Below are positions 1-8,359 of a DNA stretch of 52,607 nt, piece after piece. The translations under genes were made by a program, and so were the position numbers. The number at the start of each line of letters is the position of its first letter. Position 1 is the stretch's first letter. Source of the stretch: Pseudomonadota bacterium (GTDB lineage: Bacteria > Pseudomonadota > Gammaproteobacteria > Acidiferrobacterales > Acidiferrobacteraceae); contig JAKARI010000018.1 of the NCBI GenBank assembly GCA_021819245.1, positions 1 through 52,607 of the forward strand, given 5' to 3'. The notes below the pieces were generated by a model. It saw only the letters and a program-made list of their open reading frames with translations. It searched no databases and was not told where the DNA came from.

Positions 1-2
1 GG

Positions 3-308
3 GTCCTGTGGGTGATCCTCGGTCTTTTGGGGATCGCGGTGTTTAGCGCGCTGCCGGTCTCGGTCCTCGTCGGGCAAGACATCTTTCCGGAAAACCGCAG
101 CCTGGGTTCCGGGGTGGCGCTCGGTCTGGGCAACAGCCTAGGCGCCCTCCTGTTGCTGGCCTTTGGCGCGGCCACGTCCGCCCTAGGCGTCCACACCGCC
201 CTCTGGATCCTGCCCCCCGTAGCGCTCCTGTGTGCCTTCCTGGCCACACGCCTGCCGGCTGCGGCCGCGCACAAAGGCGGCGGCGGACCCATGCCCGCAC
301 GCGCCTAA
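3..308 (+). CDS. MFS transporter, C-terminal part (cut by window edge)
   Basis: This is the C-terminal end of a membrane protein whose reading frame stays open to the left edge, so the start is outside the window. About 100 residues are visible. They hold hydrophobic segments separated by the short loop FPENRSLGSGVALGLGNSLG, which is typical of the last helices of major facilitator superfamily exporters, and resembles fosmidomycin-resistance-like members. The protein ends in a small Ala/Gly-rich tail. Substrate cannot be told from this fragment. The nearest neighbour downstream runs in the opposite direction, so it ends its own transcription unit. Confidence 0.7.
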   Translation, partial: VLWVILGLLGIAVFSALPVSVLVGQDIFPENRSLGSGVALGLGNSLGALLLLAFGAATSALGVHTALWILPPVALLCAFLATRLPAAAAHKGGGGPMPARA

Positions 309-433
309 ACCTAAGGGCCGCGCGCCAAACGCAGGAGATGATCGCACCCCCTCATACCGGCAAACGGCGCCTCGCGGGGCCTGACCCCGTGAGGGTACCC
401 GGCCCATTTCGGCATGCCGTGGTGGCCGGTTTT

Positions 434-955
434 TCAGGAAGATGGCGTACTGTCCTCTCGATCCGGCTCCTTATCGCGCATTTCATGCGATTGACCTGGG
501 TCCATGGCCGCTGCCTGGGCGGCGGGTATCCCGGAATCCGGAACCCGCACGCCCAATGACGCCGCCCATCGCATCAAGAGATCCATACCCCCTTGAGCTA
601 TGGTGATAGCCTCCTGTGCGTCTTTTTTCGTGAAATGCTTGCGGACCGTTGAACCACTTGGTAGGGCGTCTGGGTATCGAGCCGCTATGTAAAAGCGATC
701 TAGCTTGATCACTTCCCGCTCATCCCATCCTCCCTCGACCGGTACCATCCCAGAAAGTTCTTCAATGGAATGAGTTTTCGGAAGCGTACCGTGAGCCATC
801 AACAATCCCTTAAAGGCCTTCTCAAGGGATTGTTGCGCATGGAAACAGGCCGTAGCATGCATCCCCCTCTCGGCGAGAATACATGCCGCACTCATGTCAT
901 CGCACGCCGCGTCAAACCATCGCGCGCTTTCCTTCAGTTGATCAGAAAGACTCAT
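434..955 (-). CDS. HEPN-domain protein, HepT-like toxin partner
   Basis: A 173-residue HEPN-family protein. The N-terminal half is helical (WFDAACDDMSAACILAE, then ACFHAQQSLEKAFKGLL), the usual HEPN pattern, followed by the ARYPDA segment and a basic RKH stretch. HEPN proteins paired with MNT nucleotidyltransferases act as toxin-antitoxin modules in which the HEPN partner is an RNase. The start at 955 is chosen because its ATG overlaps the stop of the upstream nucleotidyltransferase (ATGA), implying translational coupling. The C-terminal 40 residues are acidic, low in complexity and less conserved-looking. The pairing is clear from sequence; toxicity is inferred from the family. Confidence 0.8.
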   Translation of the reverse strand: MSLSDQLKESARWFDAACDDMSAACILAERGMHATACFHAQQSLEKAFKGLLMAHGTLPKTHSIEELSGMVPVEGGWDEREVIKLDRFYIAARYPDALPSGSTVRKHFTKKDAQEAITIAQGGMDLLMRWAASLGVRVPDSGIPAAQAAAMDPGQSHEMRDKEPDREDSTPSS

Positions 956-1404
956 GCGATGAGCTCCTTCTCCTTCCATATCTCTCGGAAAAAGGGATTT
1001 TCGGCTTTCAGTTTATCCGCGATCTCCTCCGAAGAGAGCGTCACGATATCGCAGGAAAACGGCAGCCGCGCCTGTCGGCGCGCCGCATAAGCGAGACTCA
1101 TCCGGTCCATGAAACGGTCATCCGCAAACCGGCCGCCGACTTCTACCAGAACGTCGGCGTCGGAGCCCTGCGTCGCTTCCCGCCTCGCGACTGAACCAAA
1201 AAGCCAGACGTGTTTGGCCTCCAGCGCTGCCGCCAAAAGCGGGGCGAGGCGCTCCACGCAGGCATCCCGCATGGCCCGCGAATGCCTCTGTGCGCGCTCG
1301 ATGAGCACATCACGATTTCTGGTCAACTGTCCCGGGTCATCCGGCGGCACGAAGGCCTCGCCGACCGCGGACCCTAGGGTGTTAGATGCGTGCTTGTCGT
1401 CCAT
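952..1404 (-). CDS. MNT-type nucleotidyltransferase, MntA-like antitoxin
   Basis: A 150-residue minimal nucleotidyltransferase. The active-site signature is visible as FGSVARREA followed by GSDADVLVEV, that is GS plus an Asp-x-Asp pair that binds metal and NTP. In MntA/HepT modules the MNT protein neutralises the HEPN RNase by adding AMP to it. It overlaps the HEPN gene by 4 nt. The start at 1404 (MDDKHAS) is preferred over the upstream ATG at 1476 because a promoter-like pair sits immediately before it, and the extra 24 residues look non-coding (Cys/His-rich). Confidence 0.8.
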   Translation of the reverse strand: MDDKHASNTLGSAVGEAFVPPDDPGQLTRNRDVLIERAQRHSRAMRDACVERLAPLLAAALEAKHVWLFGSVARREATQGSDADVLVEVGGRFADDRFMDRMSLAYAARRQARLPFSCDIVTLSSEEIADKLKAENPFFREIWKEKELIA

Positions 1405-1410
1405 GGGCGA

Positions 1411-1439
1411 AGTATGGCGCCAGCACCCGCTTCCCGCAA
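1411..1439 (-). promoter_or_regulatory. Predicted leaderless promoter of the MntA/HepT module
   Basis: On the minus strand a TTGCGG box (1434-1439) and a CATACT box (1411-1416) are 17 bp apart. The -10 box ends 6 nt before the ATG at 1404, so transcription would start on or next to the A of the start codon. No ribosome binding site is present. Each box matches consensus at 4 of 6 positions, so this is a moderate prediction. Confidence 0.4.
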
Positions 1440-1719
1440 TCTTTGCGCATTCCTTTTGCGTAGCGTGACACCCCAAAATACCGTGGCGGCCGGCTCAGCC
1501 TTTTTGCCCCGTTACCATGTTCCCGCCTCTACAATAGAGGTGCGGCCAGTCCAACCCGGCATGATTGCTACCACCCCCCGCGCTTCACCAGGGCCACCGC
1601 GCGCGCAGAGTTCACGGCCCTTAGAATGGGGACGTTTCGGACAATTGGTCGCAGGCGACAAGGTCAGTGCCGCGAACCGCGCGCCCATGGAGGGGGTGTA
1701 GGGTTCACTCGAAACACCA
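1440..1719. other. Intergenic region without recognisable gene
   Basis: The spacer between the mntA-like promoter and the 3' end of the pirin gene holds no convincing coding sequence. I see no strong hairpin followed by a T-run. Confidence 0.5.
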
Positions 1720-2586
1720 TTACCCAAAACGCCCCGCGCGCATATCCTCTACCGCCGCCTGAATCTCCTCGCGCGTATTCATCACAAACGGCCCGTATTG
1801 CACGATGGACTCTCCAAGGGGCCGGCCCGCCACCAGAAACACCCGCGCCTCCTCGTGTGCGCTTATGATCACGCCGTCGGCAGACGGATCATCATGGAGC
1901 ACGCACAGCGCCTCCAGCGCCAGTCCCTCATCACCGATGGATGCCCGCCCGGCATAGAGCACCGCGAACGCGTGGTGGCCTGGGACCAGCGGTTGCGACC
2001 AGGACGTACCCGCCGGCAGGCGCAGATCCAGAATGAGCGGCTCGGTCACCGGACGCTGCACGGCCCCGGCCACGCCCGCGGTCTCCCCGGCGAGCACGAC
2101 CGCGTGCGCGCCGCCTAAGCCCTGCGCCTGCGGAAGGTCGGCCGCCGCGAAGTCCCGGTACCAGGGCTTTACCATCTTGTCGCGGGCCGGGAGATTCAAC
2201 CAGAGCTGGAAACCGGCCATGCGCCCGGATTCCTGCTCCGGCATCTCGGAGTGCACGACCCCGCGTCCGGCCACCATCCACTGCATGCCCCCGGTCGCGA
2301 GCAGGCCCTCGTGGCCGGCATTGTCGCGGTGGCGCATGCGGCCTTCGAGCATATAGGTTATCGTCTCGAAACCGCGGTGGGGGTGATCCGGAAACCCGGC
2401 CAAATAGTCGTTGGCATCATGGCTGCCGAAGAAATCGAGCATCAAAAAGGGGTCGAGGCGCCTTTGCAGCCCCTGCGCTAGGAGTCTCGTCAGGCGCACC
2501 CCGGCCCCGTCAGACGTGGGCTGCCCCCGGTGCACACCCTCGATACGGCGCGAACGCCTCACTTCGAATCCTTTGCGCGCAGTCAT
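1720..2586 (-). CDS. Pirin family protein
   Basis: A 288-residue bicupin of the pirin/YhhW family. The metal-binding cupin motif is seen as FPDHPHRGFETITYML with later HSEMPEQ, giving the expected His/His/His/Glu ligand pattern in the N-terminal domain. The C-terminal pirin domain ends with YGPFVMNTREEI, the family's conserved tail. Some pirins are quercetinases or redox-sensing iron proteins; the role here is unknown. The ATG at 2586 is chosen because a strong AAGGAGGAG site lies just upstream; the ATG at 2625 has none. It follows the Nudix gene on the same strand after a 220 bp gap, so it may or may not belong to the carbon superoperon. Confidence 0.85.
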   Translation of the reverse strand: MTARKGFEVRRSRRIEGVHRGQPTSDGAGVRLTRLLAQGLQRRLDPFLMLDFFGSHDANDYLAGFPDHPHRGFETITYMLEGRMRHRDNAGHEGLLATGGMQWMVAGRGVVHSEMPEQESGRMAGFQLWLNLPARDKMVKPWYRDFAAADLPQAQGLGGAHAVVLAGETAGVAGAVQRPVTEPLILDLRLPAGTSWSQPLVPGHHAFAVLYAGRASIGDEGLALEALCVLHDDPSADGVIISAHEEARVFLVAGRPLGESIVQYGPFVMNTREEIQAAVEDMRAGRFG

Positions 2587-2808
2587 CGCGACTCCTCCTT
2601 CGCAGGGGATCAGGGCCGGCCGCACGCCGTGCCATGGATCAGTCGACGGCGGCGAACCGGACTGCCCCGATAATACCGCAGGCCGTCATTCGGCGCATTC
2701 TTGACCCGGCACCACAGAAGGGCCCGTCCTGGCGCACGGTCCTTAAAGCTTCCCCAGAGACCATCTCGGGCGCATGGCCGCACAGGGGCCCGCGGCGGCT
2801 GCGCGCCC

Positions 2809-3366
2809 TTAGGGCAGATGCCGCCAGGCGGTGCTCTTTACCACCAACCTATGGAGCGAGCGCCCGCGGTTATAGCGCGGCACATCACGCAATGCCACCC
2901 AGCGCAATTCGTGCGATTCGTCGTTGCCCGGCAAGGTCAGGCCATCGTCGATCTCGACGAGGAATCGGATGTCCAGGTGCTCATGCTCGGGATCAACGGC
3001 GGTCGCGGGTATCCTATGGATGTCGATATCGAAGACCTGCGGGCTCAGGAGCCGGATCTGCCCCACCGCGATCCCCGTCTCCTCGCTGCACTCCTTGAGC
3101 GCCACGCGGATCACCTCCTCGTCGCCATCGGCATGTCCGCCCGGCTGAAACCACTGCCCGAGCTTGCGATGGAGCATGAGCAGGGTCGCGTCGCGGCGCG
3201 GATTCAAGACCCAGGTCGAGGCGGTCACATGCAGACCCTCGGCATCCCGGTCGAAACAGCGGGGCGACTCCCGAAGAAGGCGGCAGGCGCGGCGCGCATA
3301 GCCCCCTTCTTCCGGAAACCGGCTGCGGTAACGGCACAAGGCCTCATAGAGGGCGTGACGATCCAT
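2809..3366 (-). CDS. Nudix hydrolase at the 3' end of the carboxysome superoperon
   Basis: A 185-residue Nudix hydrolase. The Nudix box is intact: the GGH at residues 76-78, then EEVIRVALKECSEETGI, with the REXXEE core present as KECSEE. Nudix enzymes cleave nucleoside diphosphates linked to another group, using Mg2+. The ATG at 3366 lies about 5 nt beyond the csoS1D stop, so the gene is read as part of the carboxysome operon. The substrate is unknown. Housecleaning of a nucleotide or sugar-phosphate by-product linked to carbon fixation is a reasonable guess, not shown by the sequence. Confidence 0.88.
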   Translation of the reverse strand: MDRHALYEALCRYRSRFPEEGGYARRACRLLRESPRCFDRDAEGLHVTASTWVLNPRRDATLLMLHRKLGQWFQPGGHADGDEEVIRVALKECSEETGIAVGQIRLLSPQVFDIDIHRIPATAVDPEHEHLDIRFLVEIDDGLTLPGNDESHELRWVALRDVPRYNRGRSLHRLVVKSTAWRHLP

Positions 3367-3370
3367 GGCC

Positions 3371-3985
3371 TCAAGTCCAGGACGGGTGTTCGACGGCATG
3401 AACCGCGGCCGCCGCCGCCTCGTCCACATCCGCCTCGCGCCCGGCGATGATCATGCGCCCGTAGGCCCCCACCGCGCGCACATCGACCAATGTGATGTTC
3501 GCGGCCTTTTCCGCCTGATTGGCGGCATAGATGATATAGCCTGCGGGTTCGGTCTCGAGGATGAACATGCTCTGCTCGGGCAGGATCATGGAACCCCGGC
3601 GATTCTGCCGATTGATGAGCACGGTGTGGTCCGGCATCATGCCGCGTATGATCTCTCGCCAGGTGACGCGGCACGCCTTGCGGTCCGCTTGCCCCGCGCC
3701 CAGATGCGCCAGTACCGCCTGCCCGGCCTCGCGCACATCGCTCTGATCGCGGTGATGGATGACCATGGCCCCGAATTCGCGCTCGATGACAAGCTGCGAC
3801 AGATGCACCCGCGTGGCCTTCAAGGCGATGTCCGTAAGCCTATGCACCGCCATGCCCGGCGACACCTCCACCCACAGCGCGGCATCGCCCGGCACCGGCA
3901 AAAAGCCCTGCGACACGCTGCCGATATAGGCAGCGAGCTGCGGCTGGAGCGAATCGATATAGACATAGGTGCGGAGCTGGATCAT
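3371..3985 (-). CDS. csoS1D: CsoS1D, tandem BMC-domain (BMC-T) carboxysome shell protein
   Basis: A 204-residue protein whose C-terminal half reads as a BMC domain ([36 protein letters not shown]), preceded by a diverged first domain ([19 protein letters not shown]). This is the length and order of CsoS1D. Family members form stacked trimers with a gated central pore and are minor shell components thought to pass larger metabolites such as RuBP. The gene lies just downstream of cbbQ at the distal end of the superoperon, where csoS1D is often found. Confidence 0.88.
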   Translation of the reverse strand: MIQLRTYVYIDSLQPQLAAYIGSVSQGFLPVPGDAALWVEVSPGMAVHRLTDIALKATRVHLSQLVIEREFGAMVIHHRDQSDVREAGQAVLAHLGAGQADRKACRVTWREIIRGMMPDHTVLINRQNRRGSMILPEQSMFILETEPAGYIIYAANQAEKAANITLVDVRAVGAYGRMIIAGREADVDEAAAAAVHAVEHPSWT

Positions 3986-4043
3986 AGGTCACACACGACA
4001 CATACCGCCATTTCCTCAAAAATCATCCGGGCGGCCTGCCGTC

Positions 4044-4847
4044 TCAAAAGAACGTCCCGACCGCGGCATCCAGGGCATCGCGCATATCCGGATCATCGGT
4101 GATCGGCCGCACCAGCGCCATGCTGCAGGCATCCAGGGGATCGACCCCCTTTTGCATGAGCGACCCGGCGTAGATCAGCATGCGCGTAGACAGCCCCTCG
4201 TCGAGCCCGTGGCCCTTGAGATTGCGCGAGCGCTCGGCCACCGACACGAGCTTGCCGGCGATGTCGGCCGACACCCCCGACTCGTGGGCCACGATCTCGA
4301 TCTCGGTATCGCGGTCCGGATAGCCGAAATCCAGCGCCCCGAAGCGCTGCTTGGTGGACTGCTTTAAGTCCTTCATCGCCGCCTGGTACCCGGGATTGTA
4401 AGAGATCACCAGCTGAAAATCGGCGTGCGCATGGATGAGCTCGCCCTTCTTGTCGAGCGGCAGGCTGCGCCTATGGTCGGTCAGCGGGTGGATGACGACC
4501 GTCGTATCCTGGCGCGCCTCCACCACTTCGTCGAGATAGCAGATGGCGCCGATGCGCGCGGCGGTGGTGAGCGGGCCGTCTTGCCACTTGGTCCCATCCT
4601 TATCGAGCAGAAAGCGCCCCACGAGATCGGAGGCCGTCATGTCCTCGTTGCAGGCGACGCTGACGAGCGGGCGCTTTAGGCGCCACGCCATGTATTCGAT
4701 AAAGCGCGACTTGCCGCAGCCCGTGGGGCCCTTGATCATCATCGGCAGCCTGGCCGCGTACGCGGCCTCGAACAGACTGATCTCGCCCTCGACCTCGCGA
4801 TAGTAGGGCTCCTTCTCGATGCGGTATTGCGTTTCTGAATTCGACAT
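4044..4847 (-). CDS. cbbQ: CbbQ, AAA+ Rubisco activase subunit
   Basis: A 267-residue MoxR-type AAA+ ATPase. Walker A is GPTGCGKS (residues 40-47) and Walker B is ICYLDE (Asp106, Glu107). The C-terminal VPITDD-like part appears as ALVRPITDDPDMRDAL, the CbbQ C-terminal region. CbbQ hexamers, together with the VWA adaptor CbbO, use ATP to remove inhibitory sugar phosphates from Rubisco, and in alpha-carboxysomes CbbQ associates with the shell. The partner cbbO is in the same operon but about 6 kb upstream, separated by the DAB genes, as in sulfur-oxidiser loci. Confidence 0.93.
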   Translation of the reverse strand: MSNSETQYRIEKEPYYREVEGEISLFEAAYAARLPMMIKGPTGCGKSRFIEYMAWRLKRPLVSVACNEDMTASDLVGRFLLDKDGTKWQDGPLTTAARIGAICYLDEVVEARQDTTVVIHPLTDHRRSLPLDKKGELIHAHADFQLVISYNPGYQAAMKDLKQSTKQRFGALDFGYPDRDTEIEIVAHESGVSADIAGKLVSVAERSRNLKGHGLDEGLSTRMLIYAGSLMQKGVDPLDACSMALVRPITDDPDMRDALDAAVGTFF

Positions 4848-4877
4848 GGCGACCTCGCGATGTGGGTATTGACGGTG

Positions 4878-5204
4878 TCAGCTCTTGAACTTCACCAGCC
4901 GGCTGACCTGGATATCCGAGACGAAGACCACCCCCGAATGCCGCTCGAAAAACGGCGCGAAACCCTCGAGGATGGGAGTCACGAGCTCCTCGCTCACCGC
5001 GGCGATGATCATGATCAGGGCGTCGTCCTCATTGAACATGACGTGCCCCTCATACATGCCGTGACTGCCCTTGCCCGACAGATTGCCGACGATGGTGTAG
5101 CCCTTCAAGCCCGCGCGGTCGAGCAGATCGGTGGCGAAATCCTTGTGGACGCCCTCGAGGATGATCTCGAGTTTCTTCAACGGGCTTAAGTTCAGCGATT
5201 GCAT
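4878..5204 (-). CDS. PII-like protein of the carboxysome/DAB locus (CPII-type)
   Basis: A 108-residue ferredoxin-fold PII-like protein (KKLEIILEGVHKDFATDLLDRAGLKGYTIVGNLSGKGSHG, then DDALIMIIAAVSEE). The T-loop is short (GSHGMYEGHVMFNED) and lacks the uridylylation Tyr context of GlnB, so it is not a nitrogen PII. Carboxysome-associated PII proteins have been reported to bind adenine nucleotides and bicarbonate. Position directly after dabA, whose stop lies inside its first codons (13 nt overlap), suggests it controls the bicarbonate-accumulating complex. Confidence 0.85.
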   Translation of the reverse strand: MQSLNLSPLKKLEIILEGVHKDFATDLLDRAGLKGYTIVGNLSGKGSHGMYEGHVMFNEDDALIMIIAAVSEELVTPILEGFAPFFERHSGVVFVSDIQVSRLVKFKS

Positions 5205-8200
5205 GGCGAAGCCTCCAAAACAGGGTTGTCCGGCGCGCTATGGGCCGCGCGCCCGGAGCGTGGGTGGACATGAAAGCCGCCGTCTTCCAGGACGTGCATC
5301 CGGTAGTCATCCTCGGGATCCAGAACGACGAGCCGCACCCAGCCGCCGCTGATGAGCGCCTGCACCTTGGCAAGCCGCGCGACCGTGCGGCGCGCAAACT
5401 CAAGCGGCGCCTCCACCATGGCAATGAGACGCACGGGTTCATGATAGGGGCGGCCGTCTTTGACCACCGTCTGGCTCGGTAGCCCGGTGCGCAGATCGCT
5501 CTGATTGCCGGTCATGACCGCAAACCGCCCGGCCACGTTGTGATAGACCTTGCTGCCGCTGCCGAAGCTCTCGGTATCGACCACCGAGAAATAGTGCTCC
5601 AGATTGATCCACTCCCCGACCACAAGCGGCCCCGTCAGGATATTCTCAAGCAGGCGCCCCTTGGGGTCGAGGCGGTAATCATAGGATTGCAAAAATGCCC
5701 GCGCCTCGAGGTCGACCCCCTCGGTCAGGACGCGCCGCCCGACGATGGCGTAGACGTTGCGCGCAAGTCCCCATTCGGGGCGCACCTGCGACCAGTCGTG
5801 GGCCTGGCGCTGCGCGAGTGCCGCGGCCGCGAAGGGTTCCGCGGCAAGCCGCGCCGGCAGGTCCAGAAGCGGCATGCGCTCCGCTGCGCAGCAGCGGCCG
5901 GCGGCGGCAAGCCCGCTGCGCAGACGCTCCAGATACAAAAGATGCCGCGCCGGCAGCATATCGAGGTCGTGGAGCTCGATCACATCCGTAGTCGTATTAT
6001 GAATGGCCGGCACAAACCACGTATCCTCCGGGATCACGATGCCGCGCTCGCGCAGGCGCCGGCGTATCTCGGGCTTATTGGCCATGGCGGCGAGCGCGCG
6101 GGCGTTGGGCAATCCCTTGCCGCCGCCGCACGCCCCGCAATCCAGGGCGGACTCATAGGGATTGTTTTCACTATGACTCATGTGCCCAATGAGCAGGACG
6201 AACCGCGAGAAATTGCGATCCAACCCGATCGACAGCAGCGCCTGCGTCACATAGCGCACCTGCTCCTCGACGCTAAATCCAATACGCCCGAGCCGGCCCA
6301 TCTGCAGGCTCGTCACCGCCCGGTCGATGCGGTAGACACTGCGCAGCTTCTCCAGGAAATCGTGCTCCGCGGCCTGCGACATGCCAAGCCGCTGCGCAAG
6401 GCGGCTGGGGCCGGCCTCGTTGCCAAGCGCCACCTCGCGCAGATTGCGCACATCATCATCCGTGACCTGGTCGCGCGGGATGGACAGCTCGCGCGCCAAG
6501 GCGCGCACGATCATCGCCCTTTGCACCGCACGCATGATGGAATCGGCCTGCTCGATGCTGAGCTTGTCTAGCAGAAGGCGCGTGATCGGCTTGCCGGTGC
6601 GCATGCGCGAGCGGAAGCGATGGTAGCCCAGGGGTGCAAGCGTGCGCCCGACAAGCCCCAGGCTAAAGAGCAGGCCCACGGCCTCCACCGCCACAAACGG
6701 CGACAGCACCGAGGCCTTGAGCTCGTGCAAGACATGCTCGAGCGCCGTAAAGAGCGGCTCTTCTTCAAACTCGAGGCCGGCGGGGATCTCGAGCACAAGG
6801 TTCTTCGGGGTCTGCACCGCCGGGCACAGATGCGCCTCGCTGCCCTTGCCATACTCGAGATAGCCAAGCGGGACCCCGAAGAATCCGGCGATGCCGAAGG
6901 TCTGGTAGTCGCCCAGGGACTCGAGGTGGCGGCGCATGCGCTCGGAGCGCACATCGATGCAAAAGAGGGCCTGCGCAAACGGGCGCCGCGTGGCCGGGGG
7001 CTCCGCCTCTGCGGGCGGGCGGATACGCGCGGCAAGCTCGCCGATATAATGGGATTCCATGGCCTCGAGCCACACCGGGCCCTCGCCCTCCTCCCAATCA
7101 CGCAAAAGCCCGACCAGGACATCGATCTGCCCCGGCGCAAGGCCCGCAAGGCCCGCCTCGGCGTCCGCGCCGACCGTGCGCGCAAGCCCCCGCAGGGCCT
7201 GTGCTGTGCGCTGGTTCTCCCAGTCGGCCTTGGCCTGCACATAGGCCGCGGCGAGCCCGGCCAGGGCCGATGGGCGAGCGCGCGCCAAGGCATCATCGAC
7301 CTTGTGCGCCCACGCCGGGAGTATGGTCCCGCCATAGAGCTCGTGGCGCAGATAGGCCTGAACCGGGGCAGTGCGCAAAAGCCCCGCGACGCCCGCGCTC
7401 GACGCCGGGGTCCCGTGACGCCGGCGGCCCTCCTGCAGCAGCGCGAATCCGAGCACCATGCGCACCGCCAGGAAATCGACGAGGTCGGCGGGATAGCGCT
7501 GCGCCCAGTAATAGTGCTTGGCGCCCATCCGATAGCGGATGAACCCCGCCCACCCATGCATGCGCGTAAGCTCATGGGTGATGTAATCCTGCCAGGCCGC
7601 CTCCGGCACCTCCAGGCGCCGCAGGATATAGGCCACCATGCCTTCCGCGGTGTCCTCCTCGGAGAACACCTGACGCAGATGCAGGCCGCGCAAAAGGAAG
7701 CGCACATTGCGCCGCGCAAGCCCCTTCCACGCCTGAAAGAACCCGGCCTCGCGCCCCGGGGCCTGCCACGCCGACTGGCCCTCATCGAAGAAATCGAGGC
7801 AGCTCTTGGTCACGAGGTCGTCTACGGTCGCGCCGATGGTGGTGCCAAAGAGGGCATCCACCTGCCGGTACACAGGCGCAGTCGGCCCATAGCGGGGCTC
7901 GAGCAGCGCGCGCAGCCTGCCCTCGAGATCGTCCCCGGGTACCGGCTGCGTGCGTCCCTCGAGGGCCGCACGGATGCCCGCGCCGCTCGCAAAATCGCCG
8001 CGCTCGATCATCCGCGGCCTGTCCGTGGCGGTCATGAGCTGCCAGAGCCAGGCCTTGAGATCGAGCCCCGCGGGCCCCTCGGTGCGGCCCGCCAGGAATG
8101 CGTCGATCCGCCGCCCGATGAGCACGTCATCGATCTTGCCCGCGCGGCGATAGTCCTGATACGACCCGCGGTCGAGATATCCGCGGGCGTGGAACAGGCG

Positions 8201-8359
8201 GCTGCCCTCGGCGACCGCCGCGGTAAAGGGCCGGTCCTCGAGGCCATAGAGCGGATTGTGATGAATGAAGGTGCGCATCGGCCAAAAGCGCGGTATGGGC
8301 TCGCTTGCCACATACACCATCGCGCGCACCTTGAGGCGGTCGCTCAGTATCAATACCAT
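5192..8359 (-). CDS. dabA: DabA, inorganic carbon accumulation subunit (DUF2309)
   Basis: A 1055-residue DUF2309 protein. The beta-carbonic-anhydrase-like zinc site is intact: ALFCIDVRSE gives Cys467 and Asp469, IGHMSHSENNP gives His726, and LDCGACGG gives Cys741, with the same 15-residue His-Cys spacing reported for Halothiobacillus DabA. DabA with membrane partner DabB hydrates CO2 to bicarbonate in one direction, coupled to cation flow, raising cytoplasmic bicarbonate for the carboxysome. The start ATG overlaps the upstream membrane gene by 10 nt and is preceded by a G-rich Shine-Dalgarno. It is longer than many DabA proteins, with extra sequence before the first Cys. Confidence 0.93.
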   Translation of the reverse strand: MVLILSDRLKVRAMVYVASEPIPRFWPMRTFIHHNPLYGLEDRPFTAAVAEGSRLFHARGYLDRGSYQDYRRAGKIDDVLIGRRIDAFLAGRTEGPAGLDLKAWLWQLMTATDRPRMIERGDFASGAGIRAALEGRTQPVPGDDLEGRLRALLEPRYGPTAPVYRQVDALFGTTIGATVDDLVTKSCLDFFDEGQSAWQAPGREAGFFQAWKGLARRNVRFLLRGLHLRQVFSEEDTAEGMVAYILRRLEVPEAAWQDYITHELTRMHGWAGFIRYRMGAKHYYWAQRYPADLVDFLAVRMVLGFALLQEGRRRHGTPASSAGVAGLLRTAPVQAYLRHELYGGTILPAWAHKVDDALARARPSALAGLAAAYVQAKADWENQRTAQALRGLARTVGADAEAGLAGLAPGQIDVLVGLLRDWEEGEGPVWLEAMESHYIGELAARIRPPAEAEPPATRRPFAQALFCIDVRSERMRRHLESLGDYQTFGIAGFFGVPLGYLEYGKGSEAHLCPAVQTPKNLVLEIPAGLEFEEEPLFTALEHVLHELKASVLSPFVAVEAVGLLFSLGLVGRTLAPLGYHRFRSRMRTGKPITRLLLDKLSIEQADSIMRAVQRAMIVRALARELSIPRDQVTDDDVRNLREVALGNEAGPSRLAQRLGMSQAAEHDFLEKLRSVYRIDRAVTSLQMGRLGRIGFSVEEQVRYVTQALLSIGLDRNFSRFVLLIGHMSHSENNPYESALDCGACGGGKGLPNARALAAMANKPEIRRRLRERGIVIPEDTWFVPAIHNTTTDVIELHDLDMLPARHLLYLERLRSGLAAAGRCCAAERMPLLDLPARLAAEPFAAAALAQRQAHDWSQVRPEWGLARNVYAIVGRRVLTEGVDLEARAFLQSYDYRLDPKGRLLENILTGPLVVGEWINLEHYFSVVDTESFGSGSKVYHNVAGRFAVMTGNQSDLRTGLPSQTVVKDGRPYHEPVRLIAMVEAPLEFARRTVARLAKVQALISGGWVRLVVLDPEDDYRMHVLEDGGFHVHPRSGRAAHSAPDNPVLEASPCNR

